A stretch of 64,000 bases of DNA from Halorussus sp. MSC15.2 (lineage in GTDB: Archaea > Halobacteriota > Halobacteria > Halobacteriales > Haladaptataceae), in the NCBI RefSeq assembly GCF_010747475.1, contig NZ_VSLZ01000003.1, positions 248,001-312,000 on the forward strand, given 5' to 3'. Each line of letters starts with the position of its first letter. Positions within the stretch are counted from its first letter, which is position 1. The position numbers and the translations under genes are program-made. This document shows, piece by piece, positions 1 through 8,528 of this stretch. Under the pieces are notes generated by a model. That model was not told the origin of the DNA and made no database searches. It saw only the letters and a list, made by a program, of their open reading frames with translations.

Positions 1-593
1 TAATCGTTGGCGACCTCGAACACGAGGTCGATAGACTCCTCGACGACCGCTCGTTGTTTTTCTGTCGGCCACGCGTTTCGCGGGAAGTATTCTTCGAGGA
101 ACTCCGCCACTTCTGCGCTGGTCGCCGATTCGACCGGCCGAGCGTAGTGGTTCCCCATGAAATCCGCGAACGCGGCGACGTTGTCGCCGTGAACACGACC
201 GTGTTCGCGCCGCACTTTCTCGGCGATGTCGCGGTTGTGCTCCTCGACGGAGTCCCAGTCGTCGGGGTCGCCCGGCCCGGACAGCGACACCTCGACCGCG
301 CGGTCGGTGTCGTCGATGCGCTCGGTCCGAATCGTCCCGTCTTCGAGCCATTCGTCGGGATGAAGGACCAGCGTCGCGCCGGTGTCCTCCTCGCGGACCC
401 GCGCTCTGAAGTCGTAGTCGGCGAGCAGGTCGGCCCGGTCCTCGCGGTAGGCGTCGGCCTCCGCGTCGTCCACGGCCTCGCGCGCGAGTCGCGTCAAGCG
501 CTCGACGCGCTCGACCGTCTCTCTGGGGAGTTCGCCGTCGGCCGGTTCGTCGCCGTTCTCGATAGCGTCGTCGGAACTGTCGGTCTCAGGCAT
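1..593 (-). CDS. rnhA-operon protein, DUF7108-like (partial, runs off left edge)
   Basis: The ATG at 593 overlaps the rnhA stop in the shared bases ATGCCTGA, so the gene is probably co-translated with rnhA. The 197 readable residues are acidic and contain no membrane segment. They include a stretch of charged helices and a conserved-looking FADFMGNHYARP segment near residue 145. The frame is open to base 1, where the two leftover bases read TA, so a stop may fall exactly at the edge. It resembles a haloarchaeal family that I associate with the position next to RNase HI (DUF7108). No catalytic motif is visible and I do not assign a function; involvement in nucleic-acid metabolism is only a guess from the neighbour. 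Confidence 0.75.
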   Translation of the reverse strand, partial: MPETDSSDDAIENGDEPADGELPRETVERVERLTRLAREAVDDAEADAYREDRADLLADYDFRARVREEDTGATLVLHPDEWLEDGTIRTERIDDTDRAVEVSLSGPGDPDDWDSVEEHNRDIAEKVRREHGRVHGDNVAAFADFMGNHYARPVESATSAEVAEFLEEYFPRNAWPTEKQRAVVEESIDLVFEVAND

Positions 594-1179
594 CGTCGAG
601 GGCCTCGTTGGCCAGTTTGTCGGCGCGCTCGTTTATCTCTCTCGGCACGTGACTCAGTTCCCAGTCGTCGAAGTCGGTCAGCAGTTCACGGACCGTGACG
701 CGATACTCGCGCAGGTCGGGGTCGTTGGTGTTCCACGCGCCCGTGACCTGTTTGACGATGAGTTCGGAGTCGCCTTTCACCTCGACGGTGTCGAACCCGT
801 AGTCGCGCGCGGCCCGAAGCGCGTGAATCAGTGCCTCGTACTCGGCCTGATTGTTCGTCGCGCGCCCGATGGTCTCGCTGCCCTCCGCGGCGATACCGTC
901 GCTCGTGACGACGACCCATCCGACGGACGCCGGTCCGGGATTCCCCCTGCTCGCGCCGTCGAAGTAGACGTAGGCGTGGCCGCCCTCCTCGCGGAGCAGC
1001 GACTCGATGTCGTGCGGATTCGAACCCTGTATCACGACTTTCTCGTCGTACGCGACGGCGTTCGCGTCGCCGTACTCCGCGCGCCACCGCTCGTGGTCGG
1101 AGTTGCCCGCCGACACGTCCGCACCCGCGTCGGCTAGTTTCTGGCGCGCGGCGTCCACGTCGCACTCGATAACGGGCAT
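586..1179 (-). CDS. rnhA: Ribonuclease HI (archaeal halophile type)
   Basis: This enzyme hydrolyses the RNA strand of RNA-DNA hybrids, for example R-loops and primer remnants, in the cytoplasm. The 197-residue protein has an N-terminal extension of about 65 residues, then an RNase H fold. The four acidic active-site residues are visible: D74 in YFDGASRGN, E113 in NQAEYEAL, D137 in KGDSEL and D187 in ERADKLAN. An N-terminal extension of this kind is known from halobacterial RNase HI. A TTTAAA box at 1202-1207 lies 23-28 bases before the ATG, which fits a leaderless transcript. The downstream gene overlaps the stop codon. Recognition is confident. Confidence 0.95.
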   Translation of the reverse strand: MPVIECDVDAARQKLADAGADVSAGNSDHERWRAEYGDANAVAYDEKVVIQGSNPHDIESLLREEGGHAYVYFDGASRGNPGPASVGWVVVTSDGIAAEGSETIGRATNNQAEYEALIHALRAARDYGFDTVEVKGDSELIVKQVTGAWNTNDPDLREYRVTVRELLTDFDDWELSHVPREINERADKLANEALDDA

Positions 1180-1201
1180 GACAGTTCATCCACGATAGCC
1201 G

Positions 1202-1207
1202 TTTAAA
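1202..1207 (-). promoter_or_regulatory. TATA box of rnhA
   Basis: TTTAAA, inside the palindrome GTTTAAAC (1201-1208), lies 23-28 bases upstream of the rnhA ATG on the minus strand. This is the usual archaeal TATA spacing for a transcript with almost no leader. Confidence 0.6.
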
Positions 1208-1318
1208 CGCCTTCCGATGGCGGTTTGCGCCGCTAATGGTGACCACCGGCAGAACTCGAAATGACGATGCGCGCCGCGGAATGTGACCTTCGAGTAAGGG
1301 GCCATTACCGGGCAAGGG

Positions 1319-1324
1319 TTTAAG
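1319..1324 (+). promoter_or_regulatory. TATA box of tfb
   Basis: TTTAAG lies 30-35 bases before the ATG at 1354. A second TATAAA at 1342-1347 is too close to the start codon to work as the box, so the first one is preferred. This spacing also supports ATG 1354 over the in-frame start 30 bases upstream, which would sit at the TATA box itself. Confidence 0.55.
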
Positions 1325-1353
1325 TGCATCGACACTACTACTATAAAAGTGCG

Positions 1354-2319
1354 ATGACACGGTCCACTCGCCAGCGGGAGCGCCAAGCCGAGGCGGAGCA
1401 AACGGAGGACGAGTCAGAGGGTGTACGCGAATGCCCCGAATGCAATTCTGACAACCTCGTGAAGAGTTCCGACAGGGCGGAACTCGTATGTGAAGACTGC
1501 GGTCTCGTCGTCGAGGAGGAGCAAATCGACCCCGGTCCTGAGTGGCGCGCGTTCAACCATCAGGAGCGTCAGGAGAAGTCGCGCGTGGGTGCCCCGACCA
1601 CCCAGACGATGCACGACAAGGGCCTGACGACCACCATCGACTGGAAGGACAAGGACGCCTACGGTCGGTCCATCTCCTCGAAGAAGCGAAGTCAGATGCA
1701 TCGACTGCGAAAGTGGCAGGAGCGAATTCGGACGAAGGACGCGGGCGAGCGCAATCTCCAGTTCGCGCTCAGCGAAATCGACCGCATGGCCTCGGCACTC
1801 GGCGTCCCGCGGTCGGTCCGGGAGGTGGCGAGCGTCATCTACCGGCGTGCGCTCAAGGAGGACCTGATTCGGGGGCGCTCCATCGAGGGCGTCGCCACGA
1901 GCGCACTCTACGCCGCGTGTCGAAAGGAGGGCATCCCGCGAAGCCTCGAAGAAATCTCGGAGGTATCGCGCGTCGAACGGAAGGAAATCGGTCGAACCTA
2001 CCGGTACATCTCGCAGGAACTCGGCTTGGAGATGAAACCGGTGGACCCGAAGAAGTACGTCCCGCGATTCTGTTCCGAACTCGAACTCAGCGAAGAGGTC
2101 CAGACCAAGGCCAACGAAATCATCGAGACCACCGCCGAGGAAGGACTGCTCTCGGGTAAATCGCCGACCGGATACGCCGCGGCCGCGATTTACGCCGCCT
2201 CGCTGCTCTGTAACGAGAAGAAGACCCAGCGCGAAGTCGCCGACGTCGCTCAAGTCACCGAAGTGACCATCCGGAATCGCTATCAGGAACAGATTGAGGC
2301 GATGGGCATCCACAGTTAA
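1354..2319 (+). CDS. tfb: Transcription initiation factor IIB (TFB)
   Basis: TFB bridges TBP-bound promoter DNA and RNA polymerase and reads the BRE element. The 321-residue protein has an N-terminal zinc ribbon (C27, C30, C46, C49), then a B-reader/linker around residues 55-110, and two cyclin-like core repeats at about 125-225 and 228-321. The second repeat ends with a helix-turn-helix ([19 protein letters not shown]) that contacts BRE. ATG 1354 was chosen because an upstream in-frame ATG would fall at the TATA box. Haloarchaea usually encode several TFBs, so which paralogue this is cannot be decided here. It is divergent from rnhA and convergent with cetZ. Confidence 0.96.
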   Translation: MTRSTRQRERQAEAEQTEDESEGVRECPECNSDNLVKSSDRAELVCEDCGLVVEEEQIDPGPEWRAFNHQERQEKSRVGAPTTQTMHDKGLTTTIDWKDKDAYGRSISSKKRSQMHRLRKWQERIRTKDAGERNLQFALSEIDRMASALGVPRSVREVASVIYRRALKEDLIRGRSIEGVATSALYAACRKEGIPRSLEEISEVSRVERKEIGRTYRYISQELGLEMKPVDPKKYVPRFCSELELSEEVQTKANEIIETTAEEGLLSGKSPTGYAAAAIYAASLLCNEKKTQREVADVAQVTEVTIRNRYQEQIEAMGIHS

Positions 2320-2425
2320 CGCCTCGGGGCCTTCGACCATCCTCTCGCGGTTTCCGACACTCGATAGGAACCGGCAGCGATGTGACCGTCTTCTCGACAC
2401 GAAGACGCTCAACGAGCGACCGGAC

Positions 2426-3506
2426 TCAGATGAGGTCGTCTAGTTTTTCGTTTCGGAACTGCTCGGCGGGGTCCTCTTTCGGTTCGTCGGTCTGCTTGCT
2501 CGCCTCCTTCGCGCGTTCGAGGAACTCGTCGATGCGCTCGGAGCGCTCGACGCCACCGAGCAGGATGAGCGAGGCGAGACGTCCGCTGTCGAGGGGGAAG
2601 TCGCCGCCGCGGACCTGTAGACTCCCGGTCTCCTCTTCGAGCCACTTTCGAGCGCGCTCGACTCCTTTCCGCGGGATTGCTTCCGGTTGCCCGGCGACGA
2701 CCAGCAGTCCCGAGTCGGCGTCGATGGCGTTCGGAAGGCTGAGGTTACTCAGGAGCGCCCGACGGGTCGTGGAGGTCACGGTGTTGATGTTCTCCTCGGC
2801 GTCCTCGCTGGCCTCGGCGCTGGCGAACCCGAGCGTGGCGATGCCGCCCGACCGGAGGGTGTTGATGACCTCGCTGGAGTCCACGACGCTCTCGCCGACG
2901 CCCTCGACCGCTTCGCCCGACGCGAACAGCAGACCGACCCGTTGAGCGATGTTCTGGTTTATCTTCTCGAACGCTTCGCCCATGCTCTCGCCCGAGGTGT
3001 GCCACGCGTCGTTGTCGATGAGGAGGGTCGCGTCGGCTTCGCGGACGAGAGTCTTGAGCGAGCGCCCGGCGTTGGCCTGATACATCGCGCCTTCGCCACG
3101 GCCGGGGAGGACGCCGAGACCGTAGACGGGAATCTCGTAGACGCGGTTGAGTTCGTGAGCGAGGACCGGCGCGCCGCCGGACCCGGTGCCGCCACCGAGA
3201 CCGGCGACGACGAAGATGGCCTCGGCCTGCGCGGTGATGCGGCCGTCGAGCGCGTCCATCACCTCGGTCGCGTCGCTCTGCATCACTTCCGCGCCGAGTT
3301 CGTTGTCACCGCCGACGCCGTGGCCTTTCACACGCTCCTGTCCGACGAGGACCGTATCGAGGTCGAGTTCCCGGAGGTCGGCCTCGGCGGAGTTGACGGC
3401 GAGCGCTCCCTGTACCGCACCGAATCCCATCTGTTGGTCGTATTCGGCCAGCCGTTGGGTGAGTTTCCCCCCCGGCCTGTCCGACACCAATCAGGACGAC
3501 TTTCAT
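2426..3506 (-). pseudogene. cetZ: CetZ tubulin-family protein (CetZ2-like), one-base frameshift near the start
   Basis: CetZ proteins are archaeal FtsZ/tubulin-family GTPases that influence cell shape and motility. The ATG at 3506 begins MKVVLIGVGQAGG, the first nucleotide-binding loop. The rest of the protein (GKLTQRLAEYDQQ onward, with GLGGGTGSGGAP as the tubulin signature and NDAWHTSGES later) is in another frame. The break is a run of seven C (seven G on the coding strand) at 3467-3473; six would restore 359 intact residues. A TTG at 3490 could start the second frame but would lack the first loop. The C-terminal part (ERARKWLEEETGSLQVRGG) looks like the CetZ2 group rather than CetZ1. Either a sequencing error in the homopolymer or a true null allele; I favour the error. 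Confidence 0.85.
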
Positions 3507-3527
3507 GCGAGTTGGGTCGAATTGACG

Positions 3528-3535
3528 GTTAATCA
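3528..3535 (-). promoter_or_regulatory. TATA box of cetZ
   Basis: GATTAACC on the minus strand lies 22-29 bases upstream of the cetZ ATG at 3506. In the same divergent spacer ACGTATC occurs twice (3559-3565 and 3583-3589), 24 bases apart, which could be an operator shared with the gene at 3629. Confidence 0.4.
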
Positions 3536-3596
3536 ACCTTCCGGCGTCGAACCATTTGACGTATCCGGAAGTAAATACGATTACGTATCAGCGTAG

Positions 3597-3604
3597 TTTT
3601 AAAT
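3597..3604 (+). promoter_or_regulatory. TATA box of the secretion gene cluster
   Basis: TTTTAAAT lies 25-32 bases before the GTG start at 3629. The spacing fits a leaderless transcript. Confidence 0.55.
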
Positions 3605-3628
3605 GATGGGGCGGGACGAACCTCGCCC

Positions 3629-4141
3629 GTGTCCGACCACGACGCACTCGACGAAAGACTCCGGGCCGTGGAGCGCACCTTGACCGACGACGACTGTGAC
3701 TTGACCGACCTCCGAAGCGCCGCGGAACTGACGGGCAGCGTCGAAACGCTCGCCGAGCGACTCGACGACGCGGAAGACCGACTCGACGAACTCGACGCCG
3801 CGACGCAGGCACTCCGAGGGTACGTCGGCAACGTCCGCGCGGTAAACGACTCGGTTGAGCGACGGGCCGACGCCGCGTTGGCGAAGGCCGAGACCCTCGA
3901 ATCGGAACTGACCGACGCCCGGTCCGATTCCGACACCAACCTGCGGCGGAGGACCGGCACCCGCCCGGCCGACGTCGCCCCGAAGACTCGACCAGACCGT
4001 CCGGACCCTGCGGCCGGTCCGGACGGACAACGTGAGTGTGAACTCTGTCGACGCGCCGAGACGGACACCCCGGCGAGCGAAACCGGACCGAACAGCCGCC
4101 TGCTCGCTCGCATCGCGGAGTCGTTACGAGGGTTACCGTAG
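3629..4141 (+). CDS. Coiled-coil protein of the secretion cluster (DUF7310-like)
   Basis: The 170-residue acidic protein starts with GTG at the correct distance from a TATA box. Residues 1-100 are predicted long helices with heptad-like Leu/Ala spacing (coiled coil, e.g. SVETLAERLDDAEDRLDEL). A Pro/Arg/Asp-rich linker follows, then a CxxC (ECELCRRAE) near residue 138 and a short amphipathic tail (LLARIAESLRGLP). No signal peptide or membrane segment is visible. It overlaps the next gene by one base. The arrangement coiled-coil protein, small membrane protein, ATPase, TadC recurs in haloarchaea (I recall the families as DUF7310 and DUF7311), so it is probably an accessory factor of the secretion ATPase. 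The exact role is unknown. Confidence 0.7.
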   Translation: MSDHDALDERLRAVERTLTDDDCDLTDLRSAAELTGSVETLAERLDDAEDRLDELDAATQALRGYVGNVRAVNDSVERRADAALAKAETLESELTDARSDSDTNLRRRTGTRPADVAPKTRPDRPDPAAGPDGQRECELCRRAETDTPASETGPNSRLLARIAESLRGLP

Positions 4142-4737
4142 TGTTTCGGGTGGTACTCGGCGTCGCGCTCGCGGTGGCGCTAGTCGCGGCCGTCGTCCCC
4201 GCGCTCGAAGACGCGCGAGCGGCTCGGACCGAGCGTCTCACCGAACGCGAACTCGACCGGGTCGAGGCGGCCGCGGTGACGCTCGCCCGTGAGGAGTCCC
4301 CCGGCGCACGTCGCACGCTGTCGGTGTCGCTTCCCGGCGACCCGCCGACTGCGACTCCCGTGTTGTTCGTCGCGCTCGGCGGACTCCCGGGGAACGGGAA
4401 CACGACCGCGACCGATACCGCCGCGCGCGACGTGTTGGCGTACAGCATTGCAGGGGGAGACCGCCACGTCCGTCGCGTCGAGACCGACCTGCGAGTCGGT
4501 CGGGCGAGGCGAACGTCGAGCACCGAGAGTCGTACGCCGGGCGGTGAGAGTCGTCGGAACGGCGACGGTCCCTCCGGAGACGACAGTCGAGCGCTCGTCC
4601 TCCGGGGCGGCGAGGACTACGAGGTGACGCTCCGCCTCGTCTCACCGGACGGACGTCGGACGGTCGCGGTGTCTCTTCGACCGTCGAGCAGTGGTGCAAC
4701 CCGCGGGACTGTAAAGCGCGGCCACGCCAGAGTTTAA
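4141..4737 (+). CDS. Membrane-anchored protein of the secretion cluster (DUF7311-like)
   Basis: The GTG at 4141 shares a base with the TAG of the preceding gene. The 198-residue protein starts with one hydrophobic helix (VVLGVALAVALVAAVVPAL, residues about 3-21) directly followed by DARAARTERLTERELDRVEAAAVTLAREE. That layout resembles a class III signal/pilin-like N terminus, although no clear cleavage motif precedes the helix. The rest is predicted beta-rich and probably extracellular, with a Ser/Arg/Gly-rich disordered loop around residues 120-150. It sits between a coiled-coil protein and the secretion ATPase, so it may be a pseudopilin-like component of that machine. This is inference; the family itself has no known function. 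Confidence 0.65.
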   Translation: MFRVVLGVALAVALVAAVVPALEDARAARTERLTERELDRVEAAAVTLAREESPGARRTLSVSLPGDPPTATPVLFVALGGLPGNGNTTATDTAARDVLAYSIAGGDRHVRRVETDLRVGRARRTSSTESRTPGGESRRNGDGPSGDDSRALVLRGGEDYEVTLRLVSPDGRRTVAVSLRPSSSGATRGTVKRGHARV

Positions 4738-4738
4738 A
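4733..4738 (+). promoter_or_regulatory. TATA box of the secretion ATPase
   Basis: TTTAAA inside GTTTAAAC (4732-4739) overlaps the stop codon of the preceding gene and lies 26-31 bases before ATG 4764. The ATPase can therefore also be transcribed on its own. Confidence 0.55.
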
Positions 4739-4763
4739 CCGGAAGACGGGACGAACCCGACCC

Positions 4764-6692
4764 ATGCGAAACCCACTGGCGCGATTCCGCGATGCGGACC
4801 CCGACTGCGCCTGCGACCCCACCTTCGAGGGCGACCGCCTCCTGCTCGACGCCGCCGACTGCCCCGGCGCGGGCGACCTCGCGGCCGCATCGGCGTGCCG
4901 CCGGACGGCAATCGGTGGCCTCGCCGACCGCGAGGCCGACGCGGTCGTGACCCGGACCGACCACCTCGAACGCGCCTACGAGGGAGAGTCGGCCGCGCTG
5001 CTCGTCGCCGCCGGACGGTTCGCCGAGCGCGCGGCGTTCTACGACCGACACCTCGCCGACCGCGCCACGCGCGACCCGCTCGGGGCCGCCCGCGCCGCGG
5101 TCGGGCGCTCGGGACCCGTCGGCGAACTCGTCGCCGAGACCGGTCTGGCAGAGTGTGGCCATCGAGCGGAAGGGTACGCCGACGCGCTCCGACCGTTCGT
5201 CGGGCCGCCGATAGCGAAGGCCCGCGTCGCCGCCGAACCCCCGCCCGACGCGACCTTCGCCGAGACGCGCCGACTCTCCACGGGTGCGACCGTCAGGGTC
5301 TACGAGGACCGGCGCGCGCTCCGGACCTACCACCTCGAACCGGTCGAACACACTCTCGACGAGTCCGGACTCGCGGTGCTCTCGCGGGCCTACGGACTGC
5401 TCGCCGACGGGGCCGTCGAACCCGGGGAGCGCGCGCCCGGCCGGGCGGTCCGGCGGGTCGCCGACCGCGACGCGCCAGTCGAGGCCCTCACCGCGGCGCT
5501 CCACAAGCACACTTGCGGGCACGGCGTGCTGGCCGACTTCTTCGCCGACCCCCGAGTCTCGGACGTGTTCGCCACCGCCCCGGTCGGCGAGAACCCGATT
5601 CGAGTGACGGCCGACGGCGAGCGCATGCGGACGAACGTCCGACTCACCGAGTCCGGCGCGGCGGCGCTCGCCTCCCGCTTCCGCCGGTCCAGCGGCCGGG
5701 CCTTCTCCCGGGCGGCACCCACCCTCGACGCGACGGCGGAACTCGACGCCAACGCCACGGTCGCCGCGACCGACGACTCCGACGCGGCCCCCGACACCGC
5801 GACCGGGACGGTCCGGGTCGCGGGCGTCACCGACCCCGTGAGCGACGGGCCGGGGTTCGCGTTCCGCGCTCACGACCCCACGCCGTGGACGCTCCCCGCG
5901 CTGGTGGCCAACGACACCGTCACTCCGAAAGCCGCGGCCCTGCTCTCGCTGGCCGCCGAGCGCGCCGCGGCCGGACTCGTCGCCGGACCCCGCGGGGCGG
6001 GCAAGACCACCCTGCTCGGCGCGCTCTGCTGGGAACTCCCGGCCGCGACGCGGACAGTCCTCATCGAGGACACGCCCGAACTCCCCGTCTCCGCGCTCCA
6101 GCGCCGCGGTCGGGACGTGCAACCGCTCCGGACGGAGTCCGGCGACGGGCCGGGTCTCGAACCCGCGGAGGCGCTCCGGACCGCGCTCCGACTCGGGGAG
6201 GGCGCGCTGGTCCTCGGTGAGGTCCGCGGCGAGGAGGCCGCGGTCCTCTACGAGGCGATGCGAGTCGGCGCGAGCGGCGACTCGGTTCTCGGCACCATCC
6301 ACGGCGACGGCGGCGCTGGCGTCCGCGAGCGCGTCGTCTCGGACCTCGGAGTCCCCGAATCGTCGTTCGCGACGACCGACCTCGTGGTGACGCTCGAAGC
6401 GTTCGAGACTCCCGTTGGCAAGCGCCGCCGAGTGAAGGCTATCGAGGAGGTCGTAGACGGCGACCAGTTCCAGACGCTCTTCGGAGTCCGGTCCGACGGT
6501 CTCGCTCCCACGGGTTGCATCGACCGTGGAAACAGCGTGCTCGTCGACTCGCTCGCCAGCAGTAACGAGTCCTACGCCGACGTGCGCGAGGAACTCGCCG
6601 ACCGCGAGCGTCTGCTCACAGAGTTAGCCCGCGAGGGGCGCACGGACCCCGAAGCCGTGGTGCAGGCGTACGCCGACGGGAGGGAGCCGTGA
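4764..6692 (+). CDS. Type II/IV secretion system ATPase (PilB/TadA/GspE family)
   Basis: This is a hexameric ATPase that powers assembly of a type IV pilus-like structure. The 642-residue protein has a Walker A motif GPRGAGKTT (408-416), an Asp box LIEDTPEL (433-440), a Walker B region ALVLGEVRGEE (481-491) and a His box GTIHGD (510-515). The N-terminal 50 residues carry four cysteines (C15, C17, C33, C45), perhaps a metal site. A flexible acidic insertion lies around residues 325-350. GTG of the TadC-like gene overlaps its stop codon, so ATPase and membrane platform are made together. No prepilin gene is visible nearby. Haloarchaea usually carry several such pairs; the substrate of this one is unknown. 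Confidence 0.93.
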   Translation: MRNPLARFRDADPDCACDPTFEGDRLLLDAADCPGAGDLAAASACRRTAIGGLADREADAVVTRTDHLERAYEGESAALLVAAGRFAERAAFYDRHLADRATRDPLGAARAAVGRSGPVGELVAETGLAECGHRAEGYADALRPFVGPPIAKARVAAEPPPDATFAETRRLSTGATVRVYEDRRALRTYHLEPVEHTLDESGLAVLSRAYGLLADGAVEPGERAPGRAVRRVADRDAPVEALTAALHKHTCGHGVLADFFADPRVSDVFATAPVGENPIRVTADGERMRTNVRLTESGAAALASRFRRSSGRAFSRAAPTLDATAELDANATVAATDDSDAAPDTATGTVRVAGVTDPVSDGPGFAFRAHDPTPWTLPALVANDTVTPKAAALLSLAAERAAAGLVAGPRGAGKTTLLGALCWELPAATRTVLIEDTPELPVSALQRRGRDVQPLRTESGDGPGLEPAEALRTALRLGEGALVLGEVRGEEAAVLYEAMRVGASGDSVLGTIHGDGGAGVRERVVSDLGVPESSFATTDLVVTLEAFETPVGKRRRVKAIEEVVDGDQFQTLFGVRSDGLAPTGCIDRGNSVLVDSLASSNESYADVREELADRERLLTELAREGRTDPEAVVQAYADGREP

Positions 6693-8392
6693 GTACGTCA
6701 CCGCGACGCGGGAGCCTCGTCGAACTCCTCGCCGGACTCTACCCGTGGCCGGTCGAGACCGGCGACGACCTCGGGCGCGCGCTGGCCTACCTCGACGCCG
6801 GAACCGACGCGGAAACGGCGGTCCGGGCGGGCTACGGGACCGCCGCGCTGGTCGCGTTGCTCGGACTTCTCACGGCCGCAGTCTCGCCCGGAACCGTCCG
6901 CGTGTCGGTGGTGGCCGGGACTGTCGCGCTGGCGGGAGGAGTCGCCTGCGCCGCGCGCCGAGGACCGATTGCGCTCGCGACGGCCCGTCGCACCGCGGCG
7001 CTCGGGGCCGCACCCGCGCTGGTCGCGCGAGCGGTCCTGCGGATGCGCGTCGAACCCGCGACCGAGCGCGCGGCGGCGTTCGCTGCCCGCGGCGAGGGCC
7101 GACTCGCGGAGAGCCTCCGGGGACACGTCCGACGCGCCGCCGGGACGCCGAACTCGGGGTTCGCGGCGTTCGGCGCGGCGTGGGCCGACTGGAACCCGCC
7201 GCTCCGGCGGGCCGCCCTGCTCGTGGAGTCGGCGGCCGACGCCCCGCCGGGCGAGCGGGAGGTCGCGCTGGACCGAGCGATGGACGCGATGCTGGACGGG
7301 ACCCGCGACCGGATGGCCGCGTTCGCCGAGCGGGTCCGGGGACCGACGACCGCGCTCTACGCGTTCGGCGTCCTGCTCCCGCTGGCGCTGGTCGCGGTCC
7401 TCCCGGCGGCGCGCGTGGCGGGCGTCCCGCTCTCGGTTCCGGCGCTGATAGTCCTCTACGACCTGCTCTTGCCTACCGGGCTGGTCGGCGCGGGCGCGTG
7501 GTTGCTCGTGCGCAGACCAGCCGCGTTCCCGCCGCCGGAGGTGTCGCGCGACCACCCGAACGTGCCCGACCGGCGCTGGACGACCGCCACGGCGGTCACA
7601 GGCGCGGCACTGGTCGCAGTCACCGCTACCGCACCGTTTCCGGACTGGACGCGCTGGCCCGCGGTCGTCGGCGGAGCGGTCGGCGCGGGGCTGGTGGTGC
7701 GGTTCCGGCCGGTCAAACTCGTCCGGGACGACGCCCGCGCGGTGGAGGCGAACCTGACCGACGCGCTCTACCTCGTCGGTCGACGGGTGAGCGACGGCGC
7801 GGCCGTCGAATCGGCGGTCGAAGACGCCGCGCCAGAGGTCGCCGGGCGCACGGGCGAGATGTTGGCCGAGACCGCGGGCGTCCAGCGACGACTCCGGGTC
7901 GGCGTCCGCGAGGCGTTCCTCGGCGAACACGGCGCGCTCGCCGACGTCCCGAGTCCGCAGGCCCGGAGCGTGGCCGCCCTGCTGGCCATCGCGGCGCGCG
8001 AGGGGCGTCCCGCCGGTCGCGCGGTCGTCTCGATGGCCGACCACGTTGACGACCTCCAGCGCGTCGAGCGCGAGGCCCGGCGCGAACTCGCCAGCGTGAC
8101 CGGGACGCTCCGCAACACGGCGGCCGTCTTCGGTCCGTTGGTCGGCGGTGCCACGGTGGCGCTCGCCGACGGGATGGCCGCCGGTCGATTGGGGGAACCG
8201 CTCCCGACCGCGGCGCTCGGTCTCGCGGTCGGCGGGTACGTCCTGCTGATGGCCGCGATTCTGACCGCGCTGGCGACCGGACTGGAGCACGGGTTCGACC
8301 GCGCGCTGGTGGGCTATCGAGTCGGTCTCGCGCTCCTCGCGGCGGTTGGTTCGTTCTTCGCCGGATTCGCCGGGGCCGGGTTCGCGGCGTGA
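6689..8392 (+). CDS. Type II secretion system F / TadC-family membrane protein
   Basis: This is the integral membrane platform on which the secretion ATPase acts. The GTG start overlaps the ATPase stop (GTGA). The 567-residue protein has hydrophobic segments near residues 50-95 (two helices), 220-275 (two helices), around 300-340, and a cluster at the C terminus (about 475-567). Two cytoplasmic helical regions lie between them (about 110-215 and 350-470). This duplicated F-domain topology is that of archaeal TadC/PilC proteins. It is the last gene of the cluster; 136 bases separate it from nreA, which has its own promoter. Confidence 0.88.
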   Translation: MSTSPRRGSLVELLAGLYPWPVETGDDLGRALAYLDAGTDAETAVRAGYGTAALVALLGLLTAAVSPGTVRVSVVAGTVALAGGVACAARRGPIALATARRTAALGAAPALVARAVLRMRVEPATERAAAFAARGEGRLAESLRGHVRRAAGTPNSGFAAFGAAWADWNPPLRRAALLVESAADAPPGEREVALDRAMDAMLDGTRDRMAAFAERVRGPTTALYAFGVLLPLALVAVLPAARVAGVPLSVPALIVLYDLLLPTGLVGAGAWLLVRRPAAFPPPEVSRDHPNVPDRRWTTATAVTGAALVAVTATAPFPDWTRWPAVVGGAVGAGLVVRFRPVKLVRDDARAVEANLTDALYLVGRRVSDGAAVESAVEDAAPEVAGRTGEMLAETAGVQRRLRVGVREAFLGEHGALADVPSPQARSVAALLAIAAREGRPAGRAVVSMADHVDDLQRVEREARRELASVTGTLRNTAAVFGPLVGGATVALADGMAAGRLGEPLPTAALGLAVGGYVLLMAAILTALATGLEHGFDRALVGYRVGLALLAAVGSFFAGFAGAGFAA

Positions 8393-8497
8393 ACGGGACC
8401 GCTTCGCGAGTGTCGTCTCGGTCGGTTCGCACGATACGACGAACAATCCGTCCGCACGACACGGCGAGGCGTTCGTTCCGCCTCGGAGCGAGTAAGG

Positions 8498-8504
8498 TTC
8501 AAAT
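8498..8504 (+). promoter_or_regulatory. TATA-like box of nreA
   Basis: TTCAAAT lies 25-31 bases before ATG 8529, giving a leaderless-type promoter. Confidence 0.4.
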
Positions 8505-8528
8505 CGCTCGGGTCCCAAGCAGCGACGA

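Noticed and set aside
1342-1347. TATAAA as the tfb promoter box
   Set aside because: It lies only 7-12 bases before the ATG, too close for TBP-directed initiation upstream of the start codon; TTTAAG at 1319 fits better.
8490-8520. tRNA T-arm-like GGTTCAAATC
   Set aside because: No cloverleaf fits; the position is that of the nreA TATA element.
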